A model generated the notes under the pieces. The model was not told where the DNA came from. It did not search any database and saw only the letters and a list, made by a program, of their open reading frames with translations. A program made the position numbers and the translations under genes. From Peribacillus kribbensis DSM 17871 (GTDB lineage Bacteria > Bacillota > Bacilli > Bacillales > DSM-1321), in contig NZ_KE387244.1 of assembly GCF_000430765.1 (NCBI RefSeq), positions 169,629 to 233,628 of the forward strand: 64,000 nt of DNA, written 5' to 3'. Below are positions 8,939 through 21,456 of the stretch, in pieces (positions within the stretch are counted from its first letter, which is position 1; each line of letters starts with the position of its first letter).

Positions 8939-10129
8939 ATGGGAAAAACGGTCATTATCAGCGGAGTCAGGACACCATTTGGAAAGTTTGGGGGAGCGCT
9001 CAGCAGCTTCACCGCTTCAGAACTGGGCGGGAAGGTCATTAAGGAAGCAATCCACAGGGCAGGTATCTCTCCTGAATCCATTGATGAAGTCATCATGGGG
9101 ACTGTGCTTCAGGGAGGCCAGGGCCAGATCCCATCCCGCCAGGCTGCAAGGCATGCCGGTCTACCGTGGGAGATTAAGACAGAAACGGTCAATAAAGTAT
9201 GTGCGTCAGGGATGCGGAGCGTAACTCTTGCGGATCAGATCATCCGCTCTGGAGATGAGGAAGTGATTGTGGCAGGGGGAATGGAATCCATGAGCAGTGC
9301 CCCTTATATCCTTCCAAAGGCAAGGTGGGGCCTTAGGATGGGGGATAGCTCCCTGACGGATATGATGATCCATGATGGATTAAGCTGCAGCTTCACAGGC
9401 GTACACATGGGGACGTACGGAAACAGTACAGCGGAAGATTTGGAAATACCAAGGGAAGATCAGGACAGATGGGCATTAAGAAGCCATCAAAGAGCCATAC
9501 AGGCGATTGAAAGCGGGGTTTTTGCCGAGGAAATCGTTCCTGTCGAGGTTCCGCAGAAAAAAGGCGAGCCTGTTGTTGTCTATCATGATGAAGCGCCAAG
9601 GAAGGATACAACGGCTGAGGTCCTTGCCAAGCTGAAGCCTGCATTCGGTAAAGATGGAACCATTACTGCAGGGAATGCCCCAGGGGTGAATGACGGAGCA
9701 GCTGCCCTTGTCCTGATGAGCGAAGAACGCGCAGAAAGGGAAGGGATCAAGCCTTTAGCCTATATAGTCGGGCATGCGGAAGTGGCTGTCGAAGCTAAGG
9801 ATTTCCCTAAAACACCAGGTCTTGTCATCAATGAAATTCTAAAAAAGACCGGCAGGGATGTCAGTGAAATAGATTTATTTGAAATTAATGAAGCATTTGC
9901 AGCTGTCTCGCTTGCAAGCAGCAAAATTGCCGGACTGGATCACGAGAAGGTAAATGTGAATGGCGGGGCGGTGGCCCTTGGACATCCAATCGGGGCGAGC
10001 GGAGGCAGGGTCATCATTACCCTGGTAAACGAGCTAAAACGACGCGGAGGCGGAATCGGCATTGCGGCCATCTGCTCTGGAAGCGGGCAGGGAGATGCTG
10101 TAATGGTTGAGGTCCCAAAGGAAGCGTAA
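8939..10129 (+). CDS. mmgA: Acetyl-CoA C-acetyltransferase (thiolase), MmgA type
   Basis: Cleaves acetoacetyl-CoA into two acetyl-CoA, or forms it, in the cytoplasm. The 396-residue protein is full-length thiolase. The nucleophile is C88 in KVCASG, the catalytic His is H349 in LGHPIGASG, and the second Cys is C379 in ICSGSG. Sequence and neighbours (mmgB and mmgC homologues next) point to the MmgA branch rather than the long-chain FadA branch. Start ATG follows AGGAGG. It is the first gene of an operon reaching icmF, behind the promoter, operators and cre site at 8792-8889. Confidence 0.92.
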   Translation: MGKTVIISGVRTPFGKFGGALSSFTASELGGKVIKEAIHRAGISPESIDEVIMGTVLQGGQGQIPSRQAARHAGLPWEIKTETVNKVCASGMRSVTLADQIIRSGDEEVIVAGGMESMSSAPYILPKARWGLRMGDSSLTDMMIHDGLSCSFTGVHMGTYGNSTAEDLEIPREDQDRWALRSHQRAIQAIESGVFAEEIVPVEVPQKKGEPVVVYHDEAPRKDTTAEVLAKLKPAFGKDGTITAGNAPGVNDGAAALVLMSEERAEREGIKPLAYIVGHAEVAVEAKDFPKTPGLVINEILKKTGRDVSEIDLFEINEAFAAVSLASSKIAGLDHEKVNVNGGAVALGHPIGASGGRVIITLVNELKRRGGGIGIAAICSGSGQGDAVMVEVPKEA

Positions 10130-10158
10130 ACGGTAAGAAGACCACAAAGGGAGGAAGC

Positions 10159-11013
10159 ATGATGGGGATTCAAAAAGTAATGGTGATCGGCGCTGGACAG
10201 ATGGGCTCTGGCATTGCCCAGGTATGTGCCATGAATGGCTATGAAGTGATCCTGCATGATCTAAAGGCTGAATTTGTTGAACGCGGCCAGGGAACGATCC
10301 GGAAAAACCTGATGCGGCAGGTGGAAAAGGGCAGGCTGCCTCAGGAAGAAATGAATCGTACGTTAAGCAGAATCAAGGAATCTACGGATCTGGTAAATGC
10401 CGGTGATGCGGATATTATCATTGAGGCCGCCGTAGAAAACATGGAGATTAAAACCCAGTTGTTTGCGCAGCTGGACGAGATTTGCAAGGAAGAGGCCATT
10501 CTTGCCTCAAATACCTCCTCTCTTCCGATCACGGAAATAGCGGCAGCTACCAAAAGGCCTGAAAAGGTGATCGGCATGCATTTCATGAATCCGGTTCCGG
10601 TCATGAAGCTGGTCGAAATCATCAAAGGGCTGGCGACAGCACCAGAGGTCTATCAGGCTGTGGAGGATATGGCAAAGGCATTAAATAAAGTACCGGTTGA
10701 AGTGAATGACTTTCCAGGATTTGTTTCGAACCGCATTCTTATGCCAATGATCAACGAGGCCATTTACACCCTTTATGAGGGAGTCGCCTCAAAGGAAGCG
10801 ATTGATGAAGTCATGAAGCTCGGCATGAATCACCCGATGGGTCCGCTGACTCTGGCTGATTTTATCGGCCTGGATACCTGCTTGTACATTATGGAGACTC
10901 TCCACGAAGGCTTCGGTGATGATAAGTACCGCCCGTGCCCGCTTCTGCGTAAATATGTAAAAGCAGGCTGGCTGGGAAAGAAATCCAAGCGTGGCTTTTA
11001 TATCTATGAGTAG
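10159..11013 (+). CDS. mmgB: 3-hydroxybutyryl-CoA dehydrogenase, MmgB type
   Basis: NAD(P)-dependent oxidation of 3-hydroxyacyl-CoA to 3-ketoacyl-CoA. The 284-residue protein has the N-terminal Rossmann motif [10 protein letters not shown], the segment [14 protein letters not shown] that carries the catalytic His, and the C-terminal domain ending [14 protein letters not shown]. It resembles B. subtilis MmgB along its whole length. Two ATGs in a row (10159 and 10162) follow GGGAGGAAG; either can start. It lies 29 bases after mmgA in the same operon and would feed its product to the thiolase. Confidence 0.93.
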   Translation: MMGIQKVMVIGAGQMGSGIAQVCAMNGYEVILHDLKAEFVERGQGTIRKNLMRQVEKGRLPQEEMNRTLSRIKESTDLVNAGDADIIIEAAVENMEIKTQLFAQLDEICKEEAILASNTSSLPITEIAAATKRPEKVIGMHFMNPVPVMKLVEIIKGLATAPEVYQAVEDMAKALNKVPVEVNDFPGFVSNRILMPMINEAIYTLYEGVASKEAIDEVMKLGMNHPMGPLTLADFIGLDTCLYIMETLHEGFGDDKYRPCPLLRKYVKAGWLGKKSKRGFYIYE

Positions 11014-11071
11014 CGAGGAAGCGGAACTCAAAGCCTTTTTTGCAAAATAGAAACTCCCCAGGAGGGCCATC

Positions 11072-12202
11072 ATGAACTTTCGGTTGAACGATGAGCAGGA
11101 AATGATGAAAAAGATGGTGCAGGATTTCGCACGGACAGAAATCACACCTTTTATTGAAAAAATGGAGCAGGGCCATTTTCCAAAAGAAATCATTAAAAAG
11201 ATGGGGGCTTTGGGCTTAATGGGCATTCCTGTACCTGAAAAATATGGCGGCTCGGAAATGGATTATTTGTCTTATATCATTGCCATCCAGGAAATCTCCA
11301 AGGTAAGCGCGGCTGTAGGGGTCATCCTATCCGTGCATACGTCCGTGGGCACCAATCCCATTTTATATTTTGGGACAGAAGAACAAAAAAACAAGTATGT
11401 GCCAAAGCTTGCATCAGGTGAGTATCTGGGTGCCTTTGCGCTCACTGAGCCTTCTGCGGGCTCGGATGCAGGAAGCCTGAAGACGAGAGCGGTAAAGGAC
11501 GGGGATTCCTATATCCTGAACGGCTCTAAGATTTTTATCACCAACGGGGGAGAGGCGGATGTCTATATCACCTTTGCATCCACCGCCCCGGAGAAAGGAT
11601 CAAAAGGGATCACGGCTTTCATTCTGGAGAAGGACACCCCGGGCCTTGTCATCGGAAAAAATGAACATAAAATGGGGCTTCATGGTTCCATGACTGTTCA
11701 GCTGATGTTTGAAGATATGAGGATACCAGCTGAAAATATCCTGGGAGCTGAGAACGAAGGAATGAAGGTGGCACTCGCGAACCTGGAAGCAGGGAGAATC
11801 GGAATTGCGGCCCAGGCGCTGGGAATTGCTGAAGGCGCTTTTGAGCACGCGGTCCGATATGCCAAGGAGAGACAGCAGTTCGGAAAGCCGATCGCAGCCC
11901 AGCAGGGAATTTCCTTCAAGCTTGCTGAAATGGCCACAAATATTGAAGCAGCTAAGATGCTTCTTTATCGTGCGGCAAACATGAGATCAGAGGGTATACC
12001 ATGCAAGAAGGAAGCCTCCATGGCCAAGCTCATGGCATCCAAAACCGCGATGGAAACCGCTATAGAGGCGGTCCAGATCTTCGGCGGCTATGGCTATACC
12101 GAAGATTACCCCGTGGAAAGATATTTCCGGGATGCGAAGATTACAGAAATTTATGAAGGAACGAGCGAGATCCAGAGAATCGTCATCAGCAAGGAGCTTT
12201 AA
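11072..12202 (+). CDS. mmgC: Acyl-CoA dehydrogenase, MmgC type
   Basis: FAD-dependent alpha,beta-dehydrogenation of short-chain acyl-CoA; electrons go to ETF. At 376 residues it has the full N-terminal helical, middle beta and C-terminal helical domains. Family signatures seen are [14 protein letters not shown] in the middle domain and [16 protein letters not shown] near the C-terminus; the catalytic Glu is expected in the latter region (IYEGTSEIQ). The start ATG follows AGGAGGG. It is very like its neighbour AcdA but closest to B. subtilis MmgC. Confidence 0.92.
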   Translation: MNFRLNDEQEMMKKMVQDFARTEITPFIEKMEQGHFPKEIIKKMGALGLMGIPVPEKYGGSEMDYLSYIIAIQEISKVSAAVGVILSVHTSVGTNPILYFGTEEQKNKYVPKLASGEYLGAFALTEPSAGSDAGSLKTRAVKDGDSYILNGSKIFITNGGEADVYITFASTAPEKGSKGITAFILEKDTPGLVIGKNEHKMGLHGSMTVQLMFEDMRIPAENILGAENEGMKVALANLEAGRIGIAAQALGIAEGAFEHAVRYAKERQQFGKPIAAQQGISFKLAEMATNIEAAKMLLYRAANMRSEGIPCKKEASMAKLMASKTAMETAIEAVQIFGGYGYTEDYPVERYFRDAKITEIYEGTSEIQRIVISKEL

Positions 12203-12277
12203 TCGTGTTCATACTATCAATCAAATTCAAGGAATGCTCTGCAATACCAAACATAGATCACCATGGAGGTTGTAATC

Positions 12278-13420
12278 ATGCAATTTAAACTGACAGAAGA
12301 ACATGAAATGATCAGGAAGATGGTCCGCGATTTTGCCAGGAATGAAGTGGCCCCTACAGCCGCTGAGCGGGATGAGGAAGAACGGTTTGACCGGGAGATA
12401 TTTGACAAAATGGCTGAGCTTGGGCTGACAGGTATTCCATGGCCGGAGGAATATGGCGGGATCGGCAGCGATTATCTTGCATACTGCATCGCCGTGGAGG
12501 AGCTTTCCAGAGTCTGCGCCTCCACAGGAGTGACCTTGTCCGCACATACCTCGCTAGCGGGCTGGCCGATTTATAAATTTGGATCAGAGGAGCAGAAGCA
12601 AAAGTATCTGCGGCCGATGGCACAGGGGGAAAAAATCGGGGCCTATGGACTGACTGAACCTGGATCGGGCTCGGATGCAGGAGGGATGAGGACGGCTGCA
12701 CGGCTTGAAGGAGACCATTACATCCTGAATGGATCCAAGATCTTTATCACGAATGGCGGGATTGCTGATACGTATGTGGTCTTTGCTCTGACAGATCCTT
12801 CCTCCCGTCAAAAGGGAACCAGCGCGTTTATCGTGGAAAAGGACTTTCCGGGATTCAGTGTCGGGAAGAAAGAAAAGAAGCTCGGCATTCGTTCATCACC
12901 GACAACCGAGATTATCTTTGAAGAATGCCGGGTGCCGAAGGAAAACCTTCTTGGTCAAGAGGGAGAAGGCTTCAAGATTGCCATGATGACGCTTGACGGC
13001 GGAAGAAACGGAATTGCGGCCCAGGCAGTCGGGATTGCCCAGGGAGCGCTCGATGCTTCCGTCGCTTATGCAAAAGAAAGGCAGCAGTTTGGCAAACCGA
13101 TCGCGGCCCAGCAGGGAATAGGTTTTAAGCTGGCCGATATGGCGACCCAGGTGGAAGCTTCCAGACTATTAACCTACCAGGCAGCATGGCTTGAATCTGA
13201 AGGTCTTCCGTATGGAAAGGAATCTGCCATGAGCAAGCTCTTTGCCGGTGACACGGCTATGAAGGTAACGACAGAAGCCGTTCAGGTTTTTGGCGGATAC
13301 GGCTATACCAAGGATTACCCGGTAGAGAGATATATGAGGGATGCAAAAATCACCCAGATTTATGAGGGAACCCAGGAAATCCAGAAGCTGGTTATTTCCC
13401 GGATGATTACGAAGGATTAA
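12278..13420 (+). CDS. acdA: Acyl-CoA dehydrogenase, AcdA type
   Basis: Second FAD-linked acyl-CoA dehydrogenase of the operon, 380 residues. It carries [14 protein letters not shown] in the middle domain and [16 protein letters not shown] with IYEGTQEIQ at the end. Whole-length similarity is to B. subtilis AcdA, which sits behind fadF there. An ATG at 12263 lies upstream in frame, but GGAGG overlaps it, so the ATG at 12278 is the start. With MmgC beside it, the pair may cover different chain lengths or branching, for example isobutyryl-CoA next to butyryl-CoA; that division is inference. Confidence 0.93.
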   Translation: MQFKLTEEHEMIRKMVRDFARNEVAPTAAERDEEERFDREIFDKMAELGLTGIPWPEEYGGIGSDYLAYCIAVEELSRVCASTGVTLSAHTSLAGWPIYKFGSEEQKQKYLRPMAQGEKIGAYGLTEPGSGSDAGGMRTAARLEGDHYILNGSKIFITNGGIADTYVVFALTDPSSRQKGTSAFIVEKDFPGFSVGKKEKKLGIRSSPTTEIIFEECRVPKENLLGQEGEGFKIAMMTLDGGRNGIAAQAVGIAQGALDASVAYAKERQQFGKPIAAQQGIGFKLADMATQVEASRLLTYQAAWLESEGLPYGKESAMSKLFAGDTAMKVTTEAVQVFGGYGYTKDYPVERYMRDAKITQIYEGTQEIQKLVISRMITKD

Positions 13421-13454
13421 CCCTCAAGTTTTCAATGAAAGGCGGTGGGAGGCA

Positions 13455-14084
13455 ATGAAAAGGGATGTTCACGCCACGGTCAAGGATGAAAGACTCATCC
13501 TTAAAAGAAGAAATGAGATGATCAAAGGTGCTGTGACCCTCTTTAAAGAAAAAGGCTTTCACCGCACCACTACTAGAGAAATTGCGAAAGCCGCCGGATT
13601 CAGCATCGGCACTCTCTATGAATATATTAGAACCAAAGAAGATGTGCTGTATTTAGTCTGCGACCATATCTATGAGGAAGTGCGGGCACGCCTTCAGCAG
13701 GATCTGGATACCAGTCAGGGTACCCTGGATTCCTTAAGAGCCGGGATCCTGAACTTCTTCAAGGTGATGGATGATATGCAGGACGAGGTATTGGTCATGT
13801 ACCAGGAAGTGAAGTCCCTTACAAAGGACGCCCTGTCCTATGTACTGGAAAAAGAGATCGAAATGGTTGCCCTGTTTGAGCAGATCATCCAATCCTGTGC
13901 AAATAACGGGGAGCTCGAGGCATCAGGGCCGGAAATAAAAATGATTGCCCACAATATTTTTGTCCAGGGCCAGATGTGGAGCTTTAGAAGATGGGCACTA
14001 AGAAAGATGTATACTCTTCCGGAATATGTGGATCTTCAGACACGGCTTTTATTCCGGGGACTGAACATCAAAACCAATAGTTAG
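13455..14084 (+). CDS. TetR/AcrR family transcriptional regulator
   Basis: A 209-residue one-component regulator. The N-terminal TetR helix-turn-helix is clear (residues about 20-65, with [20 protein letters not shown]), followed by an all-helical ligand-binding domain of the size seen in acyl-CoA-sensing members. Its place between acdA and icmF suggests that it controls this operon, probably releasing DNA when an acyl-CoA binds; the palindromes at 8801 and 8872 are candidate sites. That link is inference. FadR of B. subtilis is a relative but is encoded elsewhere there. Start ATG follows GGTGGGAGG. Confidence 0.85.
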   Translation: MKRDVHATVKDERLILKRRNEMIKGAVTLFKEKGFHRTTTREIAKAAGFSIGTLYEYIRTKEDVLYLVCDHIYEEVRARLQQDLDTSQGTLDSLRAGILNFFKVMDDMQDEVLVMYQEVKSLTKDALSYVLEKEIEMVALFEQIIQSCANNGELEASGPEIKMIAHNIFVQGQMWSFRRWALRKMYTLPEYVDLQTRLLFRGLNIKTNS

Positions 14085-14100
14085 AGGGGAGTGCAGAAAC

Positions 14101-17100
14101 ATGGCGGGCTACCAGCCTAAGCACCATATACGTTTTGTTACAGCTTCCAGCCTGTTTGACGGGCATGATGCCTCCATCAATATCATGAGGAGGATCCTGC
14201 AGTCAAGCGGCGCGGAGGTCATCCACCTGGGCCATAACCGTTCGGTGGAGGAAGTCGTGAATGCCGCCATCCAGGAGGATGTGCAGGGCATCGCGATTTC
14301 CTCCTATCAGGGAGGCCATGTGGAATATTTCAAATATATGTACGATCTGCTCCAGGAAAGAAATGCTTCCCACATCCGGATATATGGAGGCGGGGGCGGC
14401 GTCATCATCCCAAGAGAAATCAAAGAACTGCACGATTACGGCATTGCCTGGATATTTTCTCCTGATGACGGAAGGAAATACGGACTTCAGGGAATGATTG
14501 ACATCATGATCAAGGAGTGCGATTTTTCTACGGTCGCTTCCAATCTGGGAGAAAAGCTGGATCTGTTAAAAGCGGGGGACCATCAGACGGTTGCCCAGGC
14601 TATCACACTTGCGGAAAATCAGATTTCCCTGCAGGATCAGACAGCTGCTTCCCTTGAGATCCTGGAGGAAGTCAAGCAGCAGGATAACAGGGTCCCTATC
14701 CTTGGAATCACAGGTACAGGAGGAGCGGGAAAGAGCTCGCTGACGGATGAATTAATCAGACGGTTTTTAAATGAAATTCCGGAGAAAAAAATCGCCATCC
14801 TCTCCATCGATCCTACCAAGAGAAAAACCGGAGGAGCCCTGCTGGGAGACCGGATCCGGATGAACTCCATCTTCAACCCAAGAGTGTTTATGAGAAGCAT
14901 GGCTACAAGGGATTCCGGTAGTGAAGTATCGCTTGCCCTTAAGGATGCTCTATCGATTGTAAGCGCTGCCGGTTTTGATTTGATTATTGTGGAAACAAGC
15001 GGAATCGGGCAGGGAGATGCCAGCATTACGGATTTTACGGATCTTTCCATGTATGTCATGACCAGCGAATTCGGTGCGCCATCCCAGCTTGAAAAAATCG
15101 ATATGATCGATTATGCGGATCTCGTAGTCATTAACAAATTTGAGCGTAAAGGATCAGAAGACGCAAAGCGCCAGGTCCAGAAGCAATTCCAGAGAAGCAG
15201 GATGTTATTTGAGCAGGAGCCGGATCACATGCCGGTCTATGGCACGATTGCCAGCCAATTCAATGATCCTGGAACGAATGCCTTATTTGCAGCCCTTGTG
15301 GAAAAGATCAATGAAAAATCCGGACTGGGATGGACCACAAGCTTTAGCAAAGAAGCAGACGTAAAAAAACAAAATGTGATTATTCCTAATAACCGCCGTT
15401 ATTACTTAAGGGAAATTTCTGATACGGTCAGGGGCTACCACAGCAAGGCGGAAGAACAGGTACAGACAGCAAGGCGCCTGTTCCAGCTTGAAGGGGCCAT
15501 CCAGGCGGTCCGCGAAAAAGAGCAGAACGGTGAAGTTCTGGCCTCCCTTGAAGCGCTCCGCACCGAAACTCTTGAAAAGCTGACAGAGGAATCCAAAAAG
15601 ATTATCTTCGGCTGGGAAGAATTCAAAGGCAGATACTCAGGAGAAAAGTTCGTTACAAAAATAAGGGATAAGGAAATTGTGACTGATTTGACGGTTAAAT
15701 CCCTTTCAGGATTGAACATCCCTAAGGTATCCCTGCCCAAATACGTGGATTATGGTGAAATCCTGAAGTGGGTGTACAGGGAAAATGCCCCTGGTTTCTT
15801 CCCGTACACAGCAGGTGTCTTTCCATTTAAGAGAGAAGGGGAGGATCCCAAGCGCCAGTTTGCCGGCGAAGGCTCTCCTGAACGAACCAACCGCCGGTTC
15901 CACTACCTCTCGAAAGATGATAACGCCAAGCGCCTGAGCACTGCGTTTGATTCTGTTACGCTGTACGGAGAAGACCCGGACTACCGGCCGGACATTTATG
16001 GCAAGGTCGGGGAAAGCGGGGTAAGCATCTGTACCCTCGAGGATATGAAAAAGCTGTATGCCGGCTTTGATCTCTGTCATCCATCGACCTCTGTTTCTAT
16101 GACCATCAACGGTCCAGCTCCGATTATCCTGGCCATGTACCTGAATACGGCAGTCGCGCAGCAGGCTGAAAGGAAAAGGGAGGAATTAGGAAGAGAGCTG
16201 ACTCAGGAAGAATATGAAGAAGTGAAGGCCTTCACCTTCCAATCTGTCAGGGGAACGGTCCAGGCGGATATTTTGAAGGAGGACCAGGGCCAGAATACCT
16301 GCATCTTCTCTACCGAGTTTGCCCTGCGCCTGATGGGAGATATCCAGCAGTATTTCATAGAGAAAAAGGTTAGGAACTATTACTCGGTCTCCATCTCCGG
16401 CTATCATATCGCCGAAGCGGGGGCCAACCCGATTTCGCAGCTTGCCTTTACGCTGGCAAACGGCTTTACGTATGTAGAATACTATTTAAGCCGCGGCATG
16501 AACATCAATGATTTTGCTCCTAATCTGTCCTTTTTCTTCTCCAATGGCCTTGATCCTGAATATACGGTTCTGGGCAGGGTGGCAAGAAGGATTTGGGCGA
16601 CGGTCATGCGGAATAAATATGGGGCGGATGAACGCAGCCAGAAGCTTAAGTATCATATCCAGACCTCAGGGCGTTCGCTTCATGCCCAGGAAATTGATTT
16701 TAATGATATCAGGACGACACTTCAGGCGCTGATGGCCCTGCAGGATAACTGCAACTCGCTGCACACGAATGCGTATGATGAAGCGATCACCACTCCAACG
16801 GAGGAATCCGTCCGCAGGGCGATGGCTATTCAGATGATCATCACCAAGGAGCATGGCTTGAGTAAGAATGAAAATCCTCTCCAGGGTGCCTTTATCGTAG
16901 AAGAGCTGACCGACCTGGTAGAAGAGGCGGTCCTCCAGGAATTCGACCGGCTGAATGACCGCGGAGGAGTCCTCGGGGCCATGGAAACCCAGTATCAGCG
17001 GGGGAAAATCCAGGACGAATCCATGTTTTATGAAATGAAAAAGCATTCCGGGGAGCTGCCGATCATCGGGGTCAACACCTATCTGAATCCGAATCCACCA

Positions 17101-17355
17101 TCAGAGGAGGAAATGAACAGCATGGAGCTTGCCCGGGCATCCAGAGAAGAAAAAGAACAGCAGATTGCCAATCTAAGAACGTTCCAGGACTCTCACAAGG
17201 ATGAAAGCACTTCAAGGCTCAGCCGGCTTCAAAAGACGGCCTATGAAGGCGGGAATATCTTTGCAGAACTGATGGAAACTGTAAAATATGCGAGTCTCGG
17301 CCAGATAACAAAAGCCTTATATGAAGTGGGCGGGCAATACCGGCGGAATATGTAA
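14101..17355 (+). CDS. icmF: Fused isobutyryl-CoA mutase IcmF
   Basis: Adenosylcobalamin enzyme interconverting isobutyryl-CoA and n-butyryl-CoA; characterised IcmF enzymes also act on isovaleryl-CoA/pivalyl-CoA. The 1084-residue fusion has all domains in order. The B12 domain has the base-off motif DGHDA at residues 20-24 (His22 as lower cobalt ligand). The MeaI-type GTPase chaperone has its Walker [10 protein letters not shown] at 205-213. A linker follows, then the substrate-binding mutase TIM barrel to the end, with the segment [11 protein letters not shown] near 760. No gap or frameshift is seen. It closes the mmgA operon 16 bases after the TetR gene and is followed by a terminator. Its product butyryl-CoA is a substrate for the acyl-CoA dehydrogenases upstream. 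Confidence 0.96.
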   Translation: MAGYQPKHHIRFVTASSLFDGHDASINIMRRILQSSGAEVIHLGHNRSVEEVVNAAIQEDVQGIAISSYQGGHVEYFKYMYDLLQERNASHIRIYGGGGGVIIPREIKELHDYGIAWIFSPDDGRKYGLQGMIDIMIKECDFSTVASNLGEKLDLLKAGDHQTVAQAITLAENQISLQDQTAASLEILEEVKQQDNRVPILGITGTGGAGKSSLTDELIRRFLNEIPEKKIAILSIDPTKRKTGGALLGDRIRMNSIFNPRVFMRSMATRDSGSEVSLALKDALSIVSAAGFDLIIVETSGIGQGDASITDFTDLSMYVMTSEFGAPSQLEKIDMIDYADLVVINKFERKGSEDAKRQVQKQFQRSRMLFEQEPDHMPVYGTIASQFNDPGTNALFAALVEKINEKSGLGWTTSFSKEADVKKQNVIIPNNRRYYLREISDTVRGYHSKAEEQVQTARRLFQLEGAIQAVREKEQNGEVLASLEALRTETLEKLTEESKKIIFGWEEFKGRYSGEKFVTKIRDKEIVTDLTVKSLSGLNIPKVSLPKYVDYGEILKWVYRENAPGFFPYTAGVFPFKREGEDPKRQFAGEGSPERTNRRFHYLSKDDNAKRLSTAFDSVTLYGEDPDYRPDIYGKVGESGVSICTLEDMKKLYAGFDLCHPSTSVSMTINGPAPIILAMYLNTAVAQQAERKREELGRELTQEEYEEVKAFTFQSVRGTVQADILKEDQGQNTCIFSTEFALRLMGDIQQYFIEKKVRNYYSVSISGYHIAEAGANPISQLAFTLANGFTYVEYYLSRGMNINDFAPNLSFFFSNGLDPEYTVLGRVARRIWATVMRNKYGADERSQKLKYHIQTSGRSLHAQEIDFNDIRTTLQALMALQDNCNSLHTNAYDEAITTPTEESVRRAMAIQMIITKEHGLSKNENPLQGAFIVEELTDLVEEAVLQEFDRLNDRGGVLGAMETQYQRGKIQDESMFYEMKKHSGELPIIGVNTYLNPNPPSEEEMNSMELARASREEKEQQIANLRTFQDSHKDESTSRLSRLQKTAYEGGNIFAELMETVKYASLGQITKALYEVGGQYRRNM

Positions 17356-17367
17356 ATAATAGGTTGA

Positions 17368-17434
17368 ATAGGCCGGCTTATGCTGGGGCAGTCCCTCTGG
17401 GTCAGCTGCCTCCTGTATAAGCCGGCCTTTATAT
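17368..17434 (+). terminator. Terminator of the mmgA-icmF operon
   Basis: Outer arms AGGCCGGCTTAT (17370-17381) and ATAAGCCGGCCT (17417-17428), a weaker inner pairing, and a T-rich tail. Confidence 0.8.
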
Positions 17435-17728
17435 GTCTGTTTAAAGCAGTTTTGGGGTATGATGGTAGATGAAACCTAAGTTCTTTTCGGAGGCTGCTGG
17501 AGAGGCGGCCCGGAGCCAAAATGTATAGAATCTGGAAAAACAGGAGAATCTATAAGATTGAACTAGCATAAACTCTGAACTATTGTTTATAATGTTATAT
17601 ATGTCCAGCAATGTCTTTTATGCTGACGAGCGAAGAACCAAGCAAATTTCAGCATACATATACGGTTTTGGCCTGAAATGTGCCGGAACGTCCGATTGGT
17701 GCGTATTATAGAAAGGAAGTGCAGAGGG
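17435..17728. other. rpoE upstream region
   Basis: A TATAAT occurs at 17588-17593 but no -35 box stands at normal distance, so the rpoE promoter cannot be placed with confidence. No gene is seen. Confidence 0.35.
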
Positions 17729-18307
17729 TTGAGTTTAAGCCAATACTCTAAAGAAGAAATACAGGAAATGTCTTTGATAGAGCTTGCATACGATTACCTT
17801 GCAGGCCAGAAGCAAGCTATACCATTCAGTGAAATCATAGATGAAATCAAACGTCTCCAGGATCTTTCCGATGAGGACCTTAAATCCAGACTGGCTCAAT
17901 TTTATACAGATTTGAATATCGATGGAAGGTTTACTTCTCTAGGAGAGAATAGATGGGGCCTGAAAGCCTGGTATCCTGTCGATCAGATCGAGGATGAAGT
18001 GCTGCCGGCAGCCAAGCCTAAGAAGAAGAAAGCTAAAGCCGCCGATGAGGATGAGCTGGAAGATTTCGATGAGATTGATGAGGATCTGGACTTCGATGAG
18101 GACTTTGAAGAGGAAGACGAAGAGGATCTTGTAGAAGACGATGACGATTTGATTGATGATGACGAAGATGATGATGAAGAAGAGGAAAACCTGGAGGAAG
18201 CTCTCGAGGACAGCGGCTTCATGATCGATGAAGATGAAGCAGATCTTGATGAGGAAGACGAAGATGAAGATCTGGAAGAAGAGAAAGAGGACGACGATAA
18301 ACTGTAA
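17729..18307 (+). CDS. rpoE: RNA polymerase delta subunit
   Basis: Gram-positive RNA polymerase accessory subunit that lowers non-specific nucleic acid binding and speeds enzyme recycling. The 192-residue protein has the folded N-terminal domain (about residues 1-95, ending near NRWGLKAWYP) and then a disordered tail made almost only of Asp and Glu, the hallmark of delta. The frame opens 17 codons earlier, but the TTG at 17729 follows AAAGGAAG and gives the family N-terminus. The tail makes a long Ser-rich frame on the other strand (17983-18222), which is an artefact. The pyrG promoter begins 17 bases after the stop. Confidence 0.95.
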   Translation: MSLSQYSKEEIQEMSLIELAYDYLAGQKQAIPFSEIIDEIKRLQDLSDEDLKSRLAQFYTDLNIDGRFTSLGENRWGLKAWYPVDQIEDEVLPAAKPKKKKAKAADEDELEDFDEIDEDLDFDEDFEEEDEEDLVEDDDDLIDDDEDDDEEEENLEEALEDSGFMIDEDEADLDEEDEDEDLEEEKEDDDKL

Positions 18308-18323
18308 CTCTTTCAGTTAATGC

Positions 18324-18362
18324 TTGACTTTTTATAGCGATATTTGTAGAATCATTTTTGGG
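18324..18362 (+). promoter_or_regulatory. pyrG promoter with a GGG start for reiterative transcription
   Basis: TTGACT (18324-18329), a spacer of exactly 17 and TAGAAT (18347-18352); 7 bases later the transcript would begin GGGCTCC at 18360. B. subtilis pyrG starts with the same GGGCTC. When CTP is low, polymerase stutters there and adds extra G residues, which pair with the C-rich left arm of the attenuator and prevent termination. Confidence 0.8.
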
Positions 18363-18399
18363 CTCCTTAAAAAAGGGCATGATTTAATCCATATATTAC

Positions 18400-18434
18400 C
18401 GCTCCCCTTACATTCGTAGGCGGAGCGTTTTTTT
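18400..18434 (+). terminator. pyrG attenuator hairpin (also ends rpoE transcripts)
   Basis: CGCTCC (18400-18405) pairs with GGAGCG (18422-18427), followed by seven T. The left arm reads on as CGCTCCCC, the C tract needed to pair with a poly-G 5' end. It lies 40 bases after the predicted start. Confidence 0.8.
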
Positions 18435-20319
<1,885 letters not shown>

Positions 20320-20329
20320 AGATGATTTT

Positions 20330-20366
20330 AAAAAAGAGCAATCACCGCTTGGGGATTGCTCTTTTG
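20330..20366. terminator. Bidirectional terminator between pyrG and ywjG
   Basis: Arms AAAAGAGCAATC and GATTGCTCTTTT around a 10-base loop, with T runs on both strands; the two genes converge here. Confidence 0.9.
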
Positions 20367-20373
20367 CTGTTCA

Positions 20374-20904
20374 TTATCCCTCATTATATTCCCGGATAAT
20401 CTCTTCCATATTAAACTTCAGTCCATAGTAGGCGAAAAGAGCAGCCATAAGGGAAGGAAAACCGACACGGGAGCCGGTTTCGTTCGGGACCAGGGCTCTG
20501 GTCAGCTTTGTGTCGATATGGATGTCAGCTAACTCAGCCAGTTCATTTTTATGATCCTTCTGTATAGAAGAGACCGCAACAAAGCCTATGTCGTTTTTTT
20601 GCAGTTCACGGGCGAGTGCGACAGCTTCTTCGTCATCGGCAAATCTTGTGAAAAGAAGGACCCGGTCTTCATGGGCAAGCCTGCTTACATCATCCTGAAG
20701 AGGTTTAATGAACGAAAGAGTTTCTGCCCCGCAGAGTGCTTCGGTCTCAACTCCCTGCATTTCGTTAAACCCTTTTAAATAGAGGGTGCCTGCACTCACT
20801 GCCGCCTGGCATAATAGGCGGGCCCCATCCTCAAGGGAGAACTCTTCCTGATCCATGATTCGATTGTATACACCGGAAAGCTGTGTGGAAAAAATTTTTA
20901 GCAT
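20374..20904 (-). CDS. ywjG: YwjG, DUF2529 family protein
   Basis: A 176-residue soluble protein on the minus strand between pyrG and spo0F. It is homologous along its length to B. subtilis YwjG (DUF2529): the N-terminus MLKIFSTQLSGVYNRI and the segment VGFPSLMAALFAYYGL match the family. The fold resembles sugar-isomerase (SIS-like) domains, but no catalytic role is known and I assign none. The start follows AAAGGAGC on the minus strand. It is transcribed away from spo0F. Confidence 0.85.
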   Translation of the reverse strand: MLKIFSTQLSGVYNRIMDQEEFSLEDGARLLCQAAVSAGTLYLKGFNEMQGVETEALCGAETLSFIKPLQDDVSRLAHEDRVLLFTRFADDEEAVALARELQKNDIGFVAVSSIQKDHKNELAELADIHIDTKLTRALVPNETGSRVGFPSLMAALFAYYGLKFNMEEIIREYNEG

Positions 20905-21005
20905 ATGGCTGCTCCTTTAAAATGAATTCTCTATTTTTATATCATATCCATGCACTGCGCGCATTACTTGCCGCTATATTTTATAAAAAATAGCTGACAG
21001 GAAAA

Positions 21006-21035
21006 GCAGGATTTTGCCATCAGGGGGAAGAAATA
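21006..21035 (+). promoter_or_regulatory. Candidate sigma-H promoter of spo0F
   Basis: GCAGGATTT (21006-21014) fits the sigma-H -35 pattern RNAGGAWWW fully. After 12 bases, GAAGAAATA (21027-21035) fits the -10 pattern RNNGAATWW with one mismatch. A possible sigma-A promoter overlaps it (TTGCCA at 21014, TAAGAT at 21038, spacer 18). B. subtilis spo0F likewise has both promoter types. No Spo0A box was found by eye. Confidence 0.55.
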
Positions 21036-21090
21036 AGTAAGATGAAATAGAACGCATAGTTGATTTATATAGATAGAAAAGGGGTAAATA

Positions 21091-21456
21091 ATGATGGGAA
21101 GACGAGTATTGATAGTGGACGACCAATTTGGAATCAGAATCCTGCTCAATGAGGTTCTGCAAAGGGAAGGGTATGAAACCTTCCAGGCAGCGAATGGACC
21201 GCAGGCACTGGATATCGTGAAGAAGCATCCGCCGGATCTCGTTCTGTTAGATATGAAGATTCCCGGTATGGATGGAATTGAGATTTTAAAGAGAATGAAG
21301 CAAATTGATAAAGATATTAAAATCATCATTATGACAGCATATGGTGAACTGGATATGATCCAGGAGGCGAGAGACCTGGGAGCCTTGACGCATTTTGCCA
21401 AGCCTTTTGATATAGACGATATCCGCAAGGCCGTCAGGGAAAATATTCTCGTGTAG
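21091..21456 (+). CDS. spo0F: Sporulation phosphorelay protein Spo0F
   Basis: Single-domain response regulator that takes phosphate from the sporulation kinases and passes it to Spo0B, then Spo0A. All 121 residues form one receiver domain. The acidic pocket is D10 and D11, the phosphorylated residue is D54, and the conserved switch residues T82 and K104 fall at the same numbers as in B. subtilis. There is no output domain, as expected. The start is ATG 21091 (or the next codon, also ATG) behind AAAAGGGG. Presence of Spo0F, together with SpoIIR, marks the organism as a spore former. Confidence 0.97.
   Translation: MMGRRVLIVDDQFGIRILLNEVLQREGYETFQAANGPQALDIVKKHPPDLVLLDMKIPGMDGIEILKRMKQIDKDIKIIIMTAYGELDMIQEARDLGALTHFAKPFDIDDIRKAVRENILV

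Noticed and set aside
17588-17593. rpoE promoter at the TATAAT
   Set aside because: No -35 hexamer stands 15-19 bases upstream; the nearest TTGAAC is 24 bases away.
17983-18222. Ser-rich minus-strand frame opposite rpoE
   Set aside because: It results from the Asp/Glu codon tail of the delta subunit.
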